From the NCBI GenBank assembly GCA_965217095.1, contig OZ244235.1:5394001-5458000 (forward strand): a stretch of 64,000 nt of DNA. The letters run 5' to 3'. The stretch's first letter is position 1. Every line of letters starts with the position of its first letter. The notes under the pieces are model-generated. The model did no database searches, had not been told where the DNA came from, and saw nothing but the letters and a program-made list of their open reading frames with translations. The translations under genes were made by a program, and so were the position numbers. This document shows positions 25,199 to 33,443 of this stretch, in pieces. Origin of the DNA: CAYNZV01 sp965217095 (GTDB lineage Bacteria; Latescibacterota; UBA2968; UBA8231).

Positions 25199-26455
25199 AT
25201 GGCACACGACATAGCACAGCTGAATGGTGTGACATACCGAATTCCGGAATCCCCGGTAGCCGTCGTATGTGTTGACGGCGGCGACCCGGAATATTTCACG
25301 GCGGCGAAGAAAGCAGACGTCATCCCCAACATCGCTCGCTTCATGGAAGACGGGTTCAGCAACATCGCTCACTGTGCCATTCCGAGCTTCACCTGCCCCA
25401 ACAATATTTCCATCGCGACGGGCGGACCTCCCGAGGTCCATGGGATTTCGGGTAATTTCTATCTGGATCGGCAGACCGGTGAGGCGGTGGTTATGACCGG
25501 GCCCGAGCTGATGCGGTCGCGTACCGTATTCGATGTAGTTTCGAAAGCCGGCGTGAAAACCGTCGTCGTCACTGCAAAGGATAAGCTGCGTCAGCAGCTC
25601 GGCAAGGACCTGGATGTGAGCGCCGGCAACGCCTGCTTTTCGTCCCAACACGCAGACCGTTGCACGATGGATGAAAACGGCATCGAGCGGGCACTCGACT
25701 TCGTGGGCCAGCCGCTACCTGACATGTACTCGGAGGAGTTGTCGCTGTTTGTGCTCGATGCGGGTATCAAGTTTCTCGAGCAGGATGACCGTCCGGGTCT
25801 GCTGTATTTGTCTCTGACTGATTATGTGCAGCACAAGTATGCTCCGGATCACCCCAAAGCGATCGACTTCTACAAATCACTGGATGATCGCTTCGCGCGC
25901 CTGGTGCAGCTTGGCGCCATCGTCGGATTCGTTGCAGATCACGGAATGAAAGACAAGTGCGCCGCCGACGGCACCTACAACATCGTCTACCTCCAGGATC
26001 TTCTGGACGAGCGTTTTGGAGCGGGCAATACCAGGGTCATCTGCCCGATTACTGATGCGTTTGTCGGCCATCACGGATCACTCGGCGGTTTCGTTCGCGT
26101 CCATTGTTTCGATGGCGCTCCGGCGCAGGATGTGGCCGACTTCATTCGACCAATCGAGGGCATCGATGAAGTGCTGGAGCGCGAGGCGGCGGCGACCCGG
26201 TTCGAGCTTCCGTTCGATGTAGAGGCCGATGTCGTCGTGATTTCCAGTGAGAGTTACTGTGTCGGCATGGGACGCGACGATCACGATCTCGCCGATCTGA
26301 ACGGGGAGCGCCTGAGGTCACATGGCGGCATTTCCGAGCGCGACGTGCCTTTCGTGATCAGTCGGCCTCTCAACGCGGAATACCTTGCCCGCGCGCAGTC
26401 GGAGCAGCTGAAAAACTACCACATTTTCGACTTTGCGATAAACGGCACGGCTTGA
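25199..26455 (+). CDS. phnA: Phosphonoacetate hydrolase
   Basis: 418 aa alkaline-phosphatase-superfamily hydrolase that splits the C-P bond of phosphonoacetate into acetate and phosphate (EC 3.11.1.2). The metal and nucleophile residues are all visible: Asp in VVCVDGGDPEYF, the Thr nucleophile in SFTCPNNIS, Asp/His in LTDYVQHKYAPDHP, the Asp-His pair in FVADHGMKDK, and the late His in RSHGGISERDVPFV. The frame is open from GTG 25139, but ATG 25199 follows GGAGG and matches the known PhnA N-terminus (xLNGVTYRIPxSPVAVVCVDG). It leads a four-gene operon with an alcohol and an aldehyde dehydrogenase. Confidence 0.93.
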   Translation: MAHDIAQLNGVTYRIPESPVAVVCVDGGDPEYFTAAKKADVIPNIARFMEDGFSNIAHCAIPSFTCPNNISIATGGPPEVHGISGNFYLDRQTGEAVVMTGPELMRSRTVFDVVSKAGVKTVVVTAKDKLRQQLGKDLDVSAGNACFSSQHADRCTMDENGIERALDFVGQPLPDMYSEELSLFVLDAGIKFLEQDDRPGLLYLSLTDYVQHKYAPDHPKAIDFYKSLDDRFARLVQLGAIVGFVADHGMKDKCAADGTYNIVYLQDLLDERFGAGNTRVICPITDAFVGHHGSLGGFVRVHCFDGAPAQDVADFIRPIEGIDEVLEREAAATRFELPFDVEADVVVISSESYCVGMGRDDHDLADLNGERLRSHGGISERDVPFVISRPLNAEYLARAQSEQLKNYHIFDFAINGTA

Positions 26456-26474
26456 TCAGCAAGGAGTCAGACTC

Positions 26475-27572
26475 ATGTCACAACGCACCGCGCGTGCAGC
26501 CGTTTACGATGCCCCGAACACGCCATTCGCGATCAGGAACTATCCTCTGAGAGACGTACATCCTGACGAGGTTTTGGTCCGGGTCGTGATGTCGACGATT
26601 TGCCGGTCCGACATCCATTCGTACCACGGCCACCGGCCGAACCCGTGCCCCGGGATTCTCGGGCACGAGATCATCGGGGTGATCGACCAGCTCGGGGCGG
26701 ACATCGAACGCGACATGCGGGGCGATCCGCTCGCCGTCGGAGACCGGATCACCTGGACGGAATATTTCCATCATGGCGAGTCCTACTATCGCGATGTCCA
26801 TGACATGCCACAGAAATCGCATGGTGTCAGAAAATATGGCCACGACCTGGTGGCAGAGGATCCACATTTTCTCGGCGGGTTTGCGGAGTATTGCTACGTC
26901 GTGCCGGGGACCGGCATCTTGAAACTCCCTGAAGAGCTGAGCGACGAAGAGGCGACACCGATCAATTGCGGTGTCGCGACCATGGTTTGCGTAACCGAGG
27001 CAACGCAGATTCAGATGGGAGATGCCGTCGCGATCCAGGGACTCGGACTGTTGGGACTCTACGGATGCGCGATGGCCAAGACCCGTGGGGCACGTCTTGT
27101 GATCGGGCTCGATGCGGTCGCGGATCGCCTCGCGGCGGCCAAAAAGTTCGGTGCAGACGTCGTCATCGACATATCGGGCCGCGAAGAGGATGACATCGTT
27201 GCTCAGGTGCGCGAGCTGGCGCCGCCCGATGGCGTCGATGCCGTGATCGAGGTTTGTGGTGTTCCAGCCGCAGTCACGGCAGGAATGAGGATGTTGCGCA
27301 TCGGCGGGCGTTACACGCTCGCCGGTCTGGTCAACCCCGATGCCCAAGTCACGGTCGATGCCAATGTGTTTGTGAAGAAGTGGATCACGCTGCGGGGCAT
27401 CCACAACTACCACCCGCGGCACCTGATCCAGGCGCTGGACTTCGTCGTGGCCAACCGGGAGCGATTCCCGTTCAAGGACATCGTCGATTCAAAATTCAAG
27501 CTCGATGATCTCGACGAGGCCTTCAAGCGGGCGTCCACACGCTCGGTGCTGCGCGCCGCGATAGTACCTTGA
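26475..27572 (+). CDS. Zinc-type alcohol dehydrogenase, phosphonate-catabolism-associated group
   Basis: 365 aa medium-chain dehydrogenase. Catalytic zinc residues are in STICRSDIHSYHGH and PGILGHEIIGVI; the nucleotide-binding glycine motif is IQGLGLLGLYG. It resembles the phosphonate-associated alcohol dehydrogenase group sometimes called HpnZ. The structural-zinc lobe, which normally carries four Cys, reads EYFHHGESYYRDVHDMPQKS with no Cys at all, so that zinc is probably absent. An AAGGAG ribosome binding site lies upstream. In this operon it could oxidise 2-hydroxyethylphosphonate to phosphonoacetaldehyde (inference). Confidence 0.88.
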   Translation: MSQRTARAAVYDAPNTPFAIRNYPLRDVHPDEVLVRVVMSTICRSDIHSYHGHRPNPCPGILGHEIIGVIDQLGADIERDMRGDPLAVGDRITWTEYFHHGESYYRDVHDMPQKSHGVRKYGHDLVAEDPHFLGGFAEYCYVVPGTGILKLPEELSDEEATPINCGVATMVCVTEATQIQMGDAVAIQGLGLLGLYGCAMAKTRGARLVIGLDAVADRLAAAKKFGADVVIDISGREEDDIVAQVRELAPPDGVDAVIEVCGVPAAVTAGMRMLRIGGRYTLAGLVNPDAQVTVDANVFVKKWITLRGIHNYHPRHLIQALDFVVANRERFPFKDIVDSKFKLDDLDEAFKRASTRSVLRAAIVP

Positions 27573-27586
27573 GAGGATCGCGATTC

Positions 27587-29044
27587 ATGCCAGCAGAAAC
27601 GCCTGCTCTCGACTTCAAGCCGAAGGGACTGTTCATCGGTGGAGAATGGATCAAGGCCAGCTCCGGCCAGACCATTTCTACGATCAACCCTTCAAACGGT
27701 GACGTGCTCGGCGAAGTGCCGCTTGCCAACGAGGTCGATGTCGGCCAAGCTGTCGCAAGCGCCAAGGAGGCGTTTCCGGCCTGGTCGGCTTTGCCTGTCA
27801 CGAAGCGCCCGGAATATCTCCTTCGCCTTGCTCGAGCTATCGACGAAAATGCTGAACATCTGGCGCTGATGGATGCCGTGGACAGCGGCAACGCAGTTGC
27901 CGGGATGCGCGCCGACATGAAATGGACGGCCGACACCTTCCGATACTTCGCCGGCCTGGTCACCGAGATGAAGGGCGAGACCCTGTCGCGCGAGCCGGGC
28001 CATCTCAACCTGACCTTGCGCCAACCCTACGGCGTGGTTGCCAAGATCAATCCGTTCAATCATCCCTTCCGTTTCTGCGCCGAAAAGGCGGCGTCGGCGC
28101 TGGCCGCCGGCAATACTGTCGTCATCAAGGGACCGGAACAGGCCCCGCTATCCAGCTTGAAGCTCGGTGAGCTCTGCCAAGAGATTTTCCCGTCTGGCGT
28201 CGTCAACATCTTGACGGGGGACGGTCTGACAGGTTCGGCGATGGTGCGTCATAAGGACGTGCATCGGATCGGGTTTGTGGGTTCGGTCGAGACTGGACGG
28301 ATTATCGCGCGCGAAGCAGCCGAAGGACTCAAGGAGGTCACGCTGGAGCTGGGCGGCAAGAACCCGATCATCATTTTCCCAGACGCCGACCCAAAGGAGG
28401 CGGCCTCCACGGTCGTAAAGGCGATGAACATGAATCGCCAAGGGCAGTCGTGCTCGTCGACATCGCGGGTGCTCGTGCATCAGTCGCTGCACGAAAAGGT
28501 GAGAGCCGAGCTCGTCAAAGTCGCGTCGGTGATTCCTATCGGTCTTCCATGGCTTGAAGGTGCTGAAATGGGGCCGCTCGTGTCCCAGCAACAATACGAC
28601 AGGGTGCTGCGGTATATCGACTACGGGCATGCAGATGGCGCCAAGCTGCTGACTGGAGGTGGTCCGCCCGACGATCCGAACCTCAAGAAAGGCTTCTTTG
28701 TCGCTCCGACGGTGTTTGACGGAGTGACACCACAGATGCGTATCGCCAGCGAGGAGATCTTCGGTCCGGTCATGTCGATCATGGGTTGGACCGACTTCGA
28801 CGAGATGATCGATGTCGCAAACGGTGTCATGTACGGGCTGACCGCGTCTATCGTTACCAACGACTTTGGCGCGGCGATGCGCGCGGCCGAACGGGTGGAA
28901 GCGGGTTATGTCTGGATCAATTCATCGGGCCGCTATCTGGGTGCGCCCTATGGGGGCTGGAAACAGAGCGGTATCGGCAAGGAAGAATCCTTCGAGGAGC
29001 TCCTGAGCTACACACGCGTGAAGAACGTGAACATGCGCTGGTAA
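27587..29044 (+). CDS. NAD(P)-dependent aldehyde dehydrogenase, possible phosphonoacetaldehyde dehydrogenase
   Basis: 485 aa ALDH-superfamily enzyme. The general-base Glu is in VTLELGGKNP and the catalytic Cys in MNRQGQSCSSTSRV; the Rossmann glycines are in IGFVGSVETGR. ATG 27587 follows GAGAGG; the longer TTG 27569 start would overlap the dehydrogenase stop. Between a phosphonate-linked alcohol dehydrogenase and phosphonoacetate hydrolase the likely reaction is phosphonoacetaldehyde to phosphonoacetate, the job of PhnY in Sinorhizobium. Sequence alone would also allow betaine-aldehyde-like substrates. Confidence 0.88.
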   Translation: MPAETPALDFKPKGLFIGGEWIKASSGQTISTINPSNGDVLGEVPLANEVDVGQAVASAKEAFPAWSALPVTKRPEYLLRLARAIDENAEHLALMDAVDSGNAVAGMRADMKWTADTFRYFAGLVTEMKGETLSREPGHLNLTLRQPYGVVAKINPFNHPFRFCAEKAASALAAGNTVVIKGPEQAPLSSLKLGELCQEIFPSGVVNILTGDGLTGSAMVRHKDVHRIGFVGSVETGRIIAREAAEGLKEVTLELGGKNPIIIFPDADPKEAASTVVKAMNMNRQGQSCSSTSRVLVHQSLHEKVRAELVKVASVIPIGLPWLEGAEMGPLVSQQQYDRVLRYIDYGHADGAKLLTGGGPPDDPNLKKGFFVAPTVFDGVTPQMRIASEEIFGPVMSIMGWTDFDEMIDVANGVMYGLTASIVTNDFGAAMRAAERVEAGYVWINSSGRYLGAPYGGWKQSGIGKEESFEELLSYTRVKNVNMRW

Positions 29045-29082
29045 TCAGCTGGCGCGGAAATGAACTCTAGTAAGAGGATACC

Positions 29083-30378
29083 ATGGCCACGGAGCTTGCT
29101 GCGCATATCAAACAGACGCCTCTTTGCGATACCCATGAACATCTGAAAAAAGAACAAACCTGGATCGATGAAGGACCCGACATCCTGCAGGATCTCTTCG
29201 GCAACTACGTATCTGCCGACTTGAAAACGGCAGGCGCCGACCCCGCGGCCATCGCGCGTCTGTTACACAAGCCAGACGGACCAGTGGGCGACCGCTTCCG
29301 CGATATCCAGGATGCGTGGGAGGCCACCCAGTTTACCGGCTACGGCGAAACCGTTCGGCTGATCGCGCGCAAGATATACGGAATGGAGGAAATCACGGCG
29401 GACGGACTGGACAAGGCGCAGACGCGTTTGACCGACCTGCGTAAATCGGGAAGGCGCTACGATCTGCTCAAGAACACCGCGAATCTGGACCATATCCAGA
29501 CGGATGACTTCTCTTGGCCTTGCCTGCCCGATCGCTCGGGCCTCGACTTCTTCTTCTACGATCTTTCCTGGGCGCAATTCTGCAACGGTCAAATCGATCC
29601 GGAGGCTATCGAAGCCGAGACGTCGATCGCGGTGAACGATTTGGATTCACTCGACAATGCCATGACCGCCATTTTCGCGAAGTACGCGTCGGTCGCAATC
29701 GCCGTCAAAGCCCAGCACGCGTACAATCGAACGCTCCTTTGGGAGGAACGAGCACGAGAAGATGCTTCTCGTGCTCTAGACGCTGTCCTGACCGAAGGCC
29801 CCGAGCATGTACCTGAAGCAACTCGTCTCTGCCTCGGCGACTGGTGTTGGGCAAAAGGTGTCGAACTGGCTATTCAGCACGACCTCCCGTTCAAGATCCA
29901 CACCGGATATTACGCCGGTAACGATCGCATGCCGGTTGACCGCATACGCGCGGGTAATATGTGCGGACTGCTGGCCAAATATCTGGACGCGCGTTTTGTG
30001 CTCATGCACATCGCTTACCCGTACAACAACGAGCTGCTCGCCATCGCCAAACATTACCCCAACGTCTGGGTGGACCTGTGCTGGGCGTGGTCCATCGATC
30101 CGTTCAGTTCCGTCGATTTCGTCCGGCGATTCATCCACACCGTTCCAGTGAACAAGCTTTTTGGTTTCGGCGGCGACACGGGATGGCCGACGAGTTCGGC
30201 CGCATATGCGATCCAGATGAGACACTGGTTCACGCGGGCGATGGAGAGCGAGGTTGCCGAAGGTCTATTGACAGAGCAGCAGGCGAAGCGGGTTGCATCT
30301 CGAATCATGCACGACAACCAGTACGACTGCTTCGACGTGGAAGGAACCCGCCGTAACATCGCCGCAGCTACAGCCTGA
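29083..30378 (+). CDS. Amidohydrolase-superfamily TIM-barrel protein
   Basis: 431 aa. The N-terminal metal motif is CDTHEH, with later His in PFKIHTGYYAG and FVLMHIAYPY and a C-terminal Asp in FGFGGDTGWP, the order expected for amidohydrolase or uronate-isomerase-like barrels. ATG 29083 follows AGAGGA. It sits 38 bases after the aldehyde dehydrogenase and is probably the last gene of the phosphonate operon. It could release the hydroxy- or aminophosphonate from a conjugate, but this is a guess. Confidence 0.78.
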   Translation: MATELAAHIKQTPLCDTHEHLKKEQTWIDEGPDILQDLFGNYVSADLKTAGADPAAIARLLHKPDGPVGDRFRDIQDAWEATQFTGYGETVRLIARKIYGMEEITADGLDKAQTRLTDLRKSGRRYDLLKNTANLDHIQTDDFSWPCLPDRSGLDFFFYDLSWAQFCNGQIDPEAIEAETSIAVNDLDSLDNAMTAIFAKYASVAIAVKAQHAYNRTLLWEERAREDASRALDAVLTEGPEHVPEATRLCLGDWCWAKGVELAIQHDLPFKIHTGYYAGNDRMPVDRIRAGNMCGLLAKYLDARFVLMHIAYPYNNELLAIAKHYPNVWVDLCWAWSIDPFSSVDFVRRFIHTVPVNKLFGFGGDTGWPTSSAAYAIQMRHWFTRAMESEVAEGLLTEQQAKRVASRIMHDNQYDCFDVEGTRRNIAAATA

Positions 30379-30408
30379 CTGGCGACCGGAGCGACAACGC
30401 TACGAGGC

Positions 30409-31539
30409 CTACGGCCGCACGCGGGCCCAGCAGGCGTTTTTGATCGTTTCGTCGCCGGCGTAGAACACTACGAAGAGGTCCCCGTTGGGCAAAAGTGCGG
30501 CGCGGGGATGTCCGAAACGCCACTGTTCCATGTCGTTCCAAAGCTCGGCCCCTGCGCGCGATCCTTCAGCACCTGACTCGGTACCGAGGGAGCTATCGTA
30601 AACCCTCAAATCGCTTGATCGATCCCAAGTTTGACCAAAATCGGAACTGACAGACAGGTCGATTCCTGGAGGATCTCGGCGATGGGTGTATGCCGCCACC
30701 AGGCGATCGCCGCCGATGGCAAGGGGCTGGCAATGCTGACCGGGGAGGCCAGTGGGCTCGGGAACGGACCATTGGCGCCCGTCGGCGCTGCCCCACGATA
30801 TATGGACGTCGATGTCGTGAGCTTTGAGAAAATCGTGCGTCCAGAACATCGCCACTAGACGACCGGTAGAGGGATGTCGGTCAATTCGCTGATCCCAGTA
30901 GGCCAGCTCGTGTTCCGGGTGTTGGGCTACCGTGACAAACTCGGGCCAGGAGACTCCGCCGTCGTGAGAAATGCGCAAGCGGGCGCCGGATTGGCCCGGA
31001 GACGGATCGTCGTATTCCTTCCAGTGTTCGTATGGCTGGCAGAGGGAACCATCGGGAAGCTTGAAAACGGCGCAGGTGCAGGGGGACGCGGCTACGTGCG
31101 GGTTTGTTTCCATGACTCTGAACCGGCTCCAGGTACGGCCTTCGTCGCCGGAGGTTGTGTGCAGGATACGCATCGGAAGCAGGCCCTGAGTCCTGGGATT
31201 GATGAATGGAAGCTCAGGCCGCGAGCGATCGACCCAAAGGAGCGAGGCAGTTAGCTCGCCGGGCGCCAGCTCCGCTATGCTCACGGATCTGAATTCGCCG
31301 GTTGTGCAGTCACACCCGGTGTGGCCATAGCCGTCGTAACGGAATTCCCACGACTCGCCCATATCCTCGCTGGCGAAGATGCAGGCGTGACCATCGCTCG
31401 AGTCGCGAGCGGTGGCCCAGCGCCCGGTTACCAAAACGGTTCCGCTGCGAGTCACATAGACATCCGTAAACACACTCGCGCGTCGATGTTGTGGACCGCT
31501 GGCTCCGTCGAACACCAGCCCAGAGGAGATCAGTTGCAC
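30409..31539 (-). CDS. BNR/Asp-box sialidase-like propeller protein
   Basis: 376 aa with four Asp-box motifs of the form S-x-D-x-G-x-x-W: SEDMGESW, SGDEGRTW, SHDGGVSW and SSDFGQTW, spaced one per blade of a six-bladed propeller. No signal peptide is visible. Asp boxes mark sialidase-like folds but not activity; the catalytic Arg triad and Asp/Tyr/Glu set cannot be assigned confidently. GTG start at 31539 with GGAG about ten bases upstream. It ends against the convergent amidohydrolase. Confidence 0.82.
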   Translation of the reverse strand: MQLISSGLVFDGASGPQHRRASVFTDVYVTRSGTVLVTGRWATARDSSDGHACIFASEDMGESWEFRYDGYGHTGCDCTTGEFRSVSIAELAPGELTASLLWVDRSRPELPFINPRTQGLLPMRILHTTSGDEGRTWSRFRVMETNPHVAASPCTCAVFKLPDGSLCQPYEHWKEYDDPSPGQSGARLRISHDGGVSWPEFVTVAQHPEHELAYWDQRIDRHPSTGRLVAMFWTHDFLKAHDIDVHISWGSADGRQWSVPEPTGLPGQHCQPLAIGGDRLVAAYTHRRDPPGIDLSVSSDFGQTWDRSSDLRVYDSSLGTESGAEGSRAGAELWNDMEQWRFGHPRAALLPNGDLFVVFYAGDETIKNACWARVRP

Positions 31540-31799
31540 GGGTTACAACTCCTTAACCAAAGCGTTTCACCGCGAATTATTGGTACCATTTCGAGAATCG
31601 GCAATCCAATCAAGTCGAAACCGGAATCGATCGCAACCAGACCCCGGCCCCTTTCAGGTACGCCGAGAACTGGCGCCGGCGTCGTTCGCGGGCTACGAAT
31701 GCTTGGGGAGAACCGCCTTTTCCACGAACCCCTTTCAATCTAGTACTGGCGTGGTTACGATTGTAACGGAGATCATTGCGCAGAAACAGAGGAGAACCG

Positions 31800-33428
31800 A
31801 TGCCCACAACACATCGACCTGCGATTCAAGCGGAACGCCACATGGTTTCCTCCACACACTATCTCGCCTCCATGGGCGGGATGCGGATTCTGGAGCAGGG
31901 AGGCAATGCCGCGGATGCAGGGGTGGCTACCGGTATGTGCATCAATATGGTGGAGACCCACCTGACCCAGTTTGGCGGGGTCGCACCGATTTTATTCTGT
32001 CCGGCATCGGGGCAGCCGCAGACCGTCAGCGGGCTGGGACGCTGGCCCCGAGCGGCAAGTATCGATTATTTCCGCGACCACGCCGGTGGGGATTTGCCTC
32101 CGGGCATCTTGCGCTCGGTCACGCCCGCTGCTCCAGACGCCTGGATCACCGCCTTGGATCGCTTTGGCACGATGACCTTCGCACAGGTAGTTCAGCCCGC
32201 CCTGGAACTGGTGGAGAACTGGCCCGCTCGCTACGTGGGACAAAAAGATATGGCGACCACGTTCCGACGGCTTATGGAGGCCGAAGCGGCGGGCGGAGGA
32301 GACCGTCACGCGGGCCTGAAAGCTGCCCGGGACCTGATTTACAAGGGGGAGATCGCCCGGGAGATCGCGGCGTTCAGTGAGCGGGAAGGCGGGCTTCTGC
32401 GAGCGGAGGATCTGGCAGACTTTCAAGTTAGGGTGGAACCCCCGGAACATATCGATTACAAGGGGTACGGTGTATACTCCTGCGGAGCCTGGTGTCAGGG
32501 ACCTTCCTTGTTGATGGCACTGAATATCCTGGACGAATTCGATCTGCAGGCGATGGGGCACAACGGTGCGGACTATTTGCATCTGATTCTGGAAACCATG
32601 AAGCTGGTTTTCTCAGACCGCCACCATTACTTTGGCGATCCTGATTTCGTGCAGGTGCCTATGGCAGGTCTTTTGTGCAAAGCATATGCAGGGGGAAGGG
32701 CAAAGTCCGTTGATCTGACACGGGCCGCACCCGATATGCCGAAGCCGGGCGATCCCTGGCCTTACCATCCCGAATCGCGAACGGAAACCGGCCCGGTGCC
32801 CGCTGCTAAACCACCGAGCGGGAAATATCCCGTCACCTGGGAACGAGATACGGCTTATGTCTGCGTAGTGGACGGTGACGGCAACGCCTTTTCGGCCACT
32901 CCGAGCGATCCGGTCGACTGGACCCCGGTGATACCGGGATTGGGTTTTGGTATGTCCGGAAGGGGATCGCAGACCTGGTTGGATCCGGACCATCCAAGCT
33001 GTTTGGAGCCGGGCAAGCGGCCCCGGCTCACCCCCAATCCGGCGATGGTACTCAAGGACGGGAAACCGTTGATGCCTTTCGGATGTCCGGGAGGAGACGC
33101 TCAGGTGCAGGGCATGTTACAGGTATTTCTAAACGTAGTGGTGTTCGGAATGGACCCCCAGGAAGCGATTGAGGCTCCGCGGGCGGTGTCGCACTCGTTT
33201 CCAAATTCATTCTGGCCCCACGGAGCGCGGCCGGGCGAAGCCGTGGTGGAGTCGCGGGTAGACGAGGGGGTGCGGCGAAATTTGTCGGAACGGGGGCACA
33301 AGATTCAGGACGATGAGGTGTGGTCGCGTGGGGTGAGTCGGGTGTGCGCGATTCTCGTCGATCCGGTGACCGGGATGCGCGTTGGAGGCGCTGACCCGAG
33401 AGGTCCGAGCTATGCGATTGGCTGGTAA
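31800..33428 (+). CDS. Gamma-glutamyltransferase family protein
   Basis: 542 aa Ntn-hydrolase of the GGT family, which cleaves itself and then transfers or hydrolyses gamma-glutamyl groups, as of glutathione. The cleavage site with nucleophile T351 is in ERDTAYVCVVDGDGNAFSAT. N-terminal landmarks are MRILEQGGNAADAGVAT and the substrate-site Gly-rich loop is FGCPGGDAQVQGMLQ. ATG 31800 follows GAGGAG by five bases; the frame is open from 31776. No signal peptide is seen, unlike periplasmic GGT, so a cytoplasmic catabolic role is possible. The large exported paralogue follows after 15 bases. Confidence 0.92.
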   Translation: MPTTHRPAIQAERHMVSSTHYLASMGGMRILEQGGNAADAGVATGMCINMVETHLTQFGGVAPILFCPASGQPQTVSGLGRWPRAASIDYFRDHAGGDLPPGILRSVTPAAPDAWITALDRFGTMTFAQVVQPALELVENWPARYVGQKDMATTFRRLMEAEAAGGGDRHAGLKAARDLIYKGEIAREIAAFSEREGGLLRAEDLADFQVRVEPPEHIDYKGYGVYSCGAWCQGPSLLMALNILDEFDLQAMGHNGADYLHLILETMKLVFSDRHHYFGDPDFVQVPMAGLLCKAYAGGRAKSVDLTRAAPDMPKPGDPWPYHPESRTETGPVPAAKPPSGKYPVTWERDTAYVCVVDGDGNAFSATPSDPVDWTPVIPGLGFGMSGRGSQTWLDPDHPSCLEPGKRPRLTPNPAMVLKDGKPLMPFGCPGGDAQVQGMLQVFLNVVVFGMDPQEAIEAPRAVSHSFPNSFWPHGARPGEAVVESRVDEGVRRNLSERGHKIQDDEVWSRGVSRVCAILVDPVTGMRVGGADPRGPSYAIGW

Positions 33429-33443
33429 ATCTCAGGGCAGCGA

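Noticed and set aside
26478..27422. 314-codon minus-strand frame opposite the alcohol dehydrogenase
   Set aside because: No motif, and the opposite strand encodes a clear dehydrogenase.
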